This document shows positions 57,765-64,000 of a stretch of 64,000 nt of DNA, one piece after another (the stretch's first letter is position 1; each line of letters begins with the position of its first letter). This stretch comes from Streptomyces seoulensis. Lineage in GTDB: Bacteria; Actinomycetota; Actinomycetes; Streptomycetales; Streptomycetaceae. The position numbers were made by a program, and so were the translations under genes. The notes under the pieces were generated by a model, which was given only the letters and a program-made list of their open reading frames with translations, did no database searches and was not told where the DNA came from. The DNA lies in contig NZ_AP025667.1 in assembly GCF_022846655.1 (NCBI RefSeq), positions 5,245,001 through 5,309,000 of the forward strand, given 5' to 3'.

Positions 57765-58763
57765 TTGCTGCTCTCGCTCTCTGCCGTCACCGGCGTCCGG
57801 GCGGGCGGCAGCGGCCGCCCCCCGATGTCCTTCAGGAAGTCCTGGCCGTAGTGGGCGGCCACCCAGGTGTCGTCGTAGACGGTGTCCAGATAGGCGTGGC
57901 CGTGGTCCGGGGAGACGGCCAGCACCCGGCTGCCCGCCGGTATGCGGTGCGCGCTCGCGCGTACGGCGGCGAGCACGGTGCCGGTGGAGCCGCCGACCAG
58001 CAGTCCGTGGTCGGCCGCGGTGCGGCGGCAGGCGACTATGGCGTCCGGTTCGGGCACCAGCATCCGTTCGTAGCGGCCGTGTTCGCCGCGTCGGAAGATC
58101 TCCGGCACCCGGCTGGAGCCGAGGCCGGGGATGAGCCGCCGGGCGGCGGGGCCGCCGAAGGTGACCGAGCCGACCGCGTCGACGCCGACGACGACCGTGG
58201 GCGCGCCGATGCGGGCGAAGTGCTCCAGGCAGCCCATCAGCGTGCCGGAGGTGCCGACGCCGACGAACAGCCGGTCGGGCACCCCGAACCCCTCGGTGAT
58301 CTCGACGGCGGTGCCCTCGCGGTGGGCGGCGACGTTGGCCGGGTTGGCGTACTGGTTGAGCCACACCAGCGCCGGGTCGGCGGCGAGCTTGAGGCTGATG
58401 TGGGCGATGCGGGAGCCGAGGAAGCCGTCGTTGGCGTCGCGCTGGTCGACGATGACCACGTCGGCGCCGAGCGCCCGCATCTGCTGCACGCTGCGGTAGT
58501 TGGCGTTCGGGTCGGTGACCAGGGTGATCGGGTAGCCGCGGGCCGCGCAGATCGAGGCGAGCGCGATGCCGAGGTTGCCGGAGGTGGACTCGATCAGCCG
58601 GGTGCCGGGGCCGATCCGGCCGGCCTCCTCGGCGGCGGTGATCATCGCGCGGGCGGCCTTGATCTTGATGGAGCCGGCCGGGTTCTGCGCCTCCAGCTTC
58701 AGCCAGGTCTCGGCGTGCGGCAGGAACCCGGCGAGCCGCACGAAGCAGTGCGGGTCCCCGGCG

Positions 58764-58786
<23 letters not shown>
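57761..58786 (-). CDS. sbnA: SbnA-like 2,3-diaminopropionate synthase component (cysteine synthase family)
   Basis: 341 residues. A PLP enzyme of fold type II: NPAGSIKIKAARAM (PLP Lys), ESTSGNLGIALASICAARG, VGVGTSGTLMGCL and LLVGGSTGTVLAAV. SbnA joins O-phosphoserine to glutamate, the first step to Dap. Paired with SbnB directly downstream (4-bp overlap) it should give L-Dap for the NRPS. ATG at 58784-58786; the NRPS stop lies 23 bp inside it, so the genes are coupled. Confidence 0.92.

Positions 58787-64000
<5,214 letters not shown>

Noticed and set aside
57765..58364. Upstream extension of the SbnB-like frame into the SbnA-like gene
   Set aside because: The region is the antiphase of the cysteine-synthase-like gene; the GTGA overlap at 57761-57764 is the natural start.

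Overview
The window is high-GC chromosomal DNA from a Streptomyces: GC-rich third codon positions, frequent GTG starts, rare TTA codons and dense actinomycete gene families. From about 0 to 38 kb the gene order (gatCAB, c-di-GMP enzyme, ligA, mnmA, cysteine desulfurase, opp transporter, gcvT-gcvH-glyA-sdaA) looks like a conserved core region. From memory it matches the SCO5469-SCO5501 neighbourhood of S. coelicolor. This assignment was made without database access.

Region by region. 0-5 kb: GNAT acetyltransferase, a small membrane protein and the gatC-gatA-orf-gatB operon (reverse), flanked by a perfect terminator hairpin and a 176-bp palindromic element. 5-14.9 kb: membrane protein, GlxA-type regulator, GGDEF-EAL membrane protein (probable RmdB), NAD-dependent DNA ligase, MetE-like protein, SDR, LOG-family protein, DUF427 protein and alpha/beta hydrolase. 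14.9-20.9 kb: tRNA 2-thiolation genes (mnmA, cysteine desulfurase) with a peptidoglycan amidase between them, small membrane proteins facing a FabR-like TetR regulator across a repeated operator, a thioesterase and a TRIC-type channel. 20.9-27.9 kb: oligopeptide ABC transporter operon (permease, binding lipoprotein, permease, two ATPases) with a hairpin inside the operon and a repeat-rich 5' region. 27.9-35.1 kb: two SseB-like proteins, a P-loop protein, then a tandem glycine riboswitch driving gcvT-gcvH-glyA, followed by sdaA; this is a glycine/serine module. 35.1-38 kb: flavin reductase, LLM oxidoreductase and PP2C phosphatase.

38-64 kb is an accessory biosynthetic gene cluster whose left edge is a 113-bp palindrome. 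A reverse operon (48.0 to 38.1 kb) holds a 52-aa small ORF, three ATP-grasp ligases, a DAO-type FAD oxidase, an MbtG-like lysine N6-hydroxylase, a glutamine-synthetase-like ligase, a peroxiredoxin and an MFS exporter. A divergent LuxR-type regulator follows. A forward set holds a Thr-specific A-PCP didomain protein with a TTA codon, a zinc-ribbon protein, a tiny HTH protein and an LLM oxidoreductase. A second reverse operon entering from the right edge holds an NRPS (A[Ser]-PCP-C-A[probably Dap/Dab]-PCP-TE, N-terminus outside the window), SbnA and SbnB homologues that make L-2,3-diaminopropionate, a LysA-like decarboxylase, an AlaX-like tRNA-editing protein and a free-standing condensation domain.

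Taken together, the cluster should build a small peptide containing Thr, Ser and diaminopropionate, possibly with an N-hydroxylated lysine-type residue. The NRPS thioesterase has a cysteine nucleophile, and the AlaX homologue may protect the host against a mischarged amino-acid analogue. I do not recognise the cluster as that of a known compound. The mixture of NRPS, three ATP-grasps and a GS-like ligase with Dap supply is the most interesting system here.
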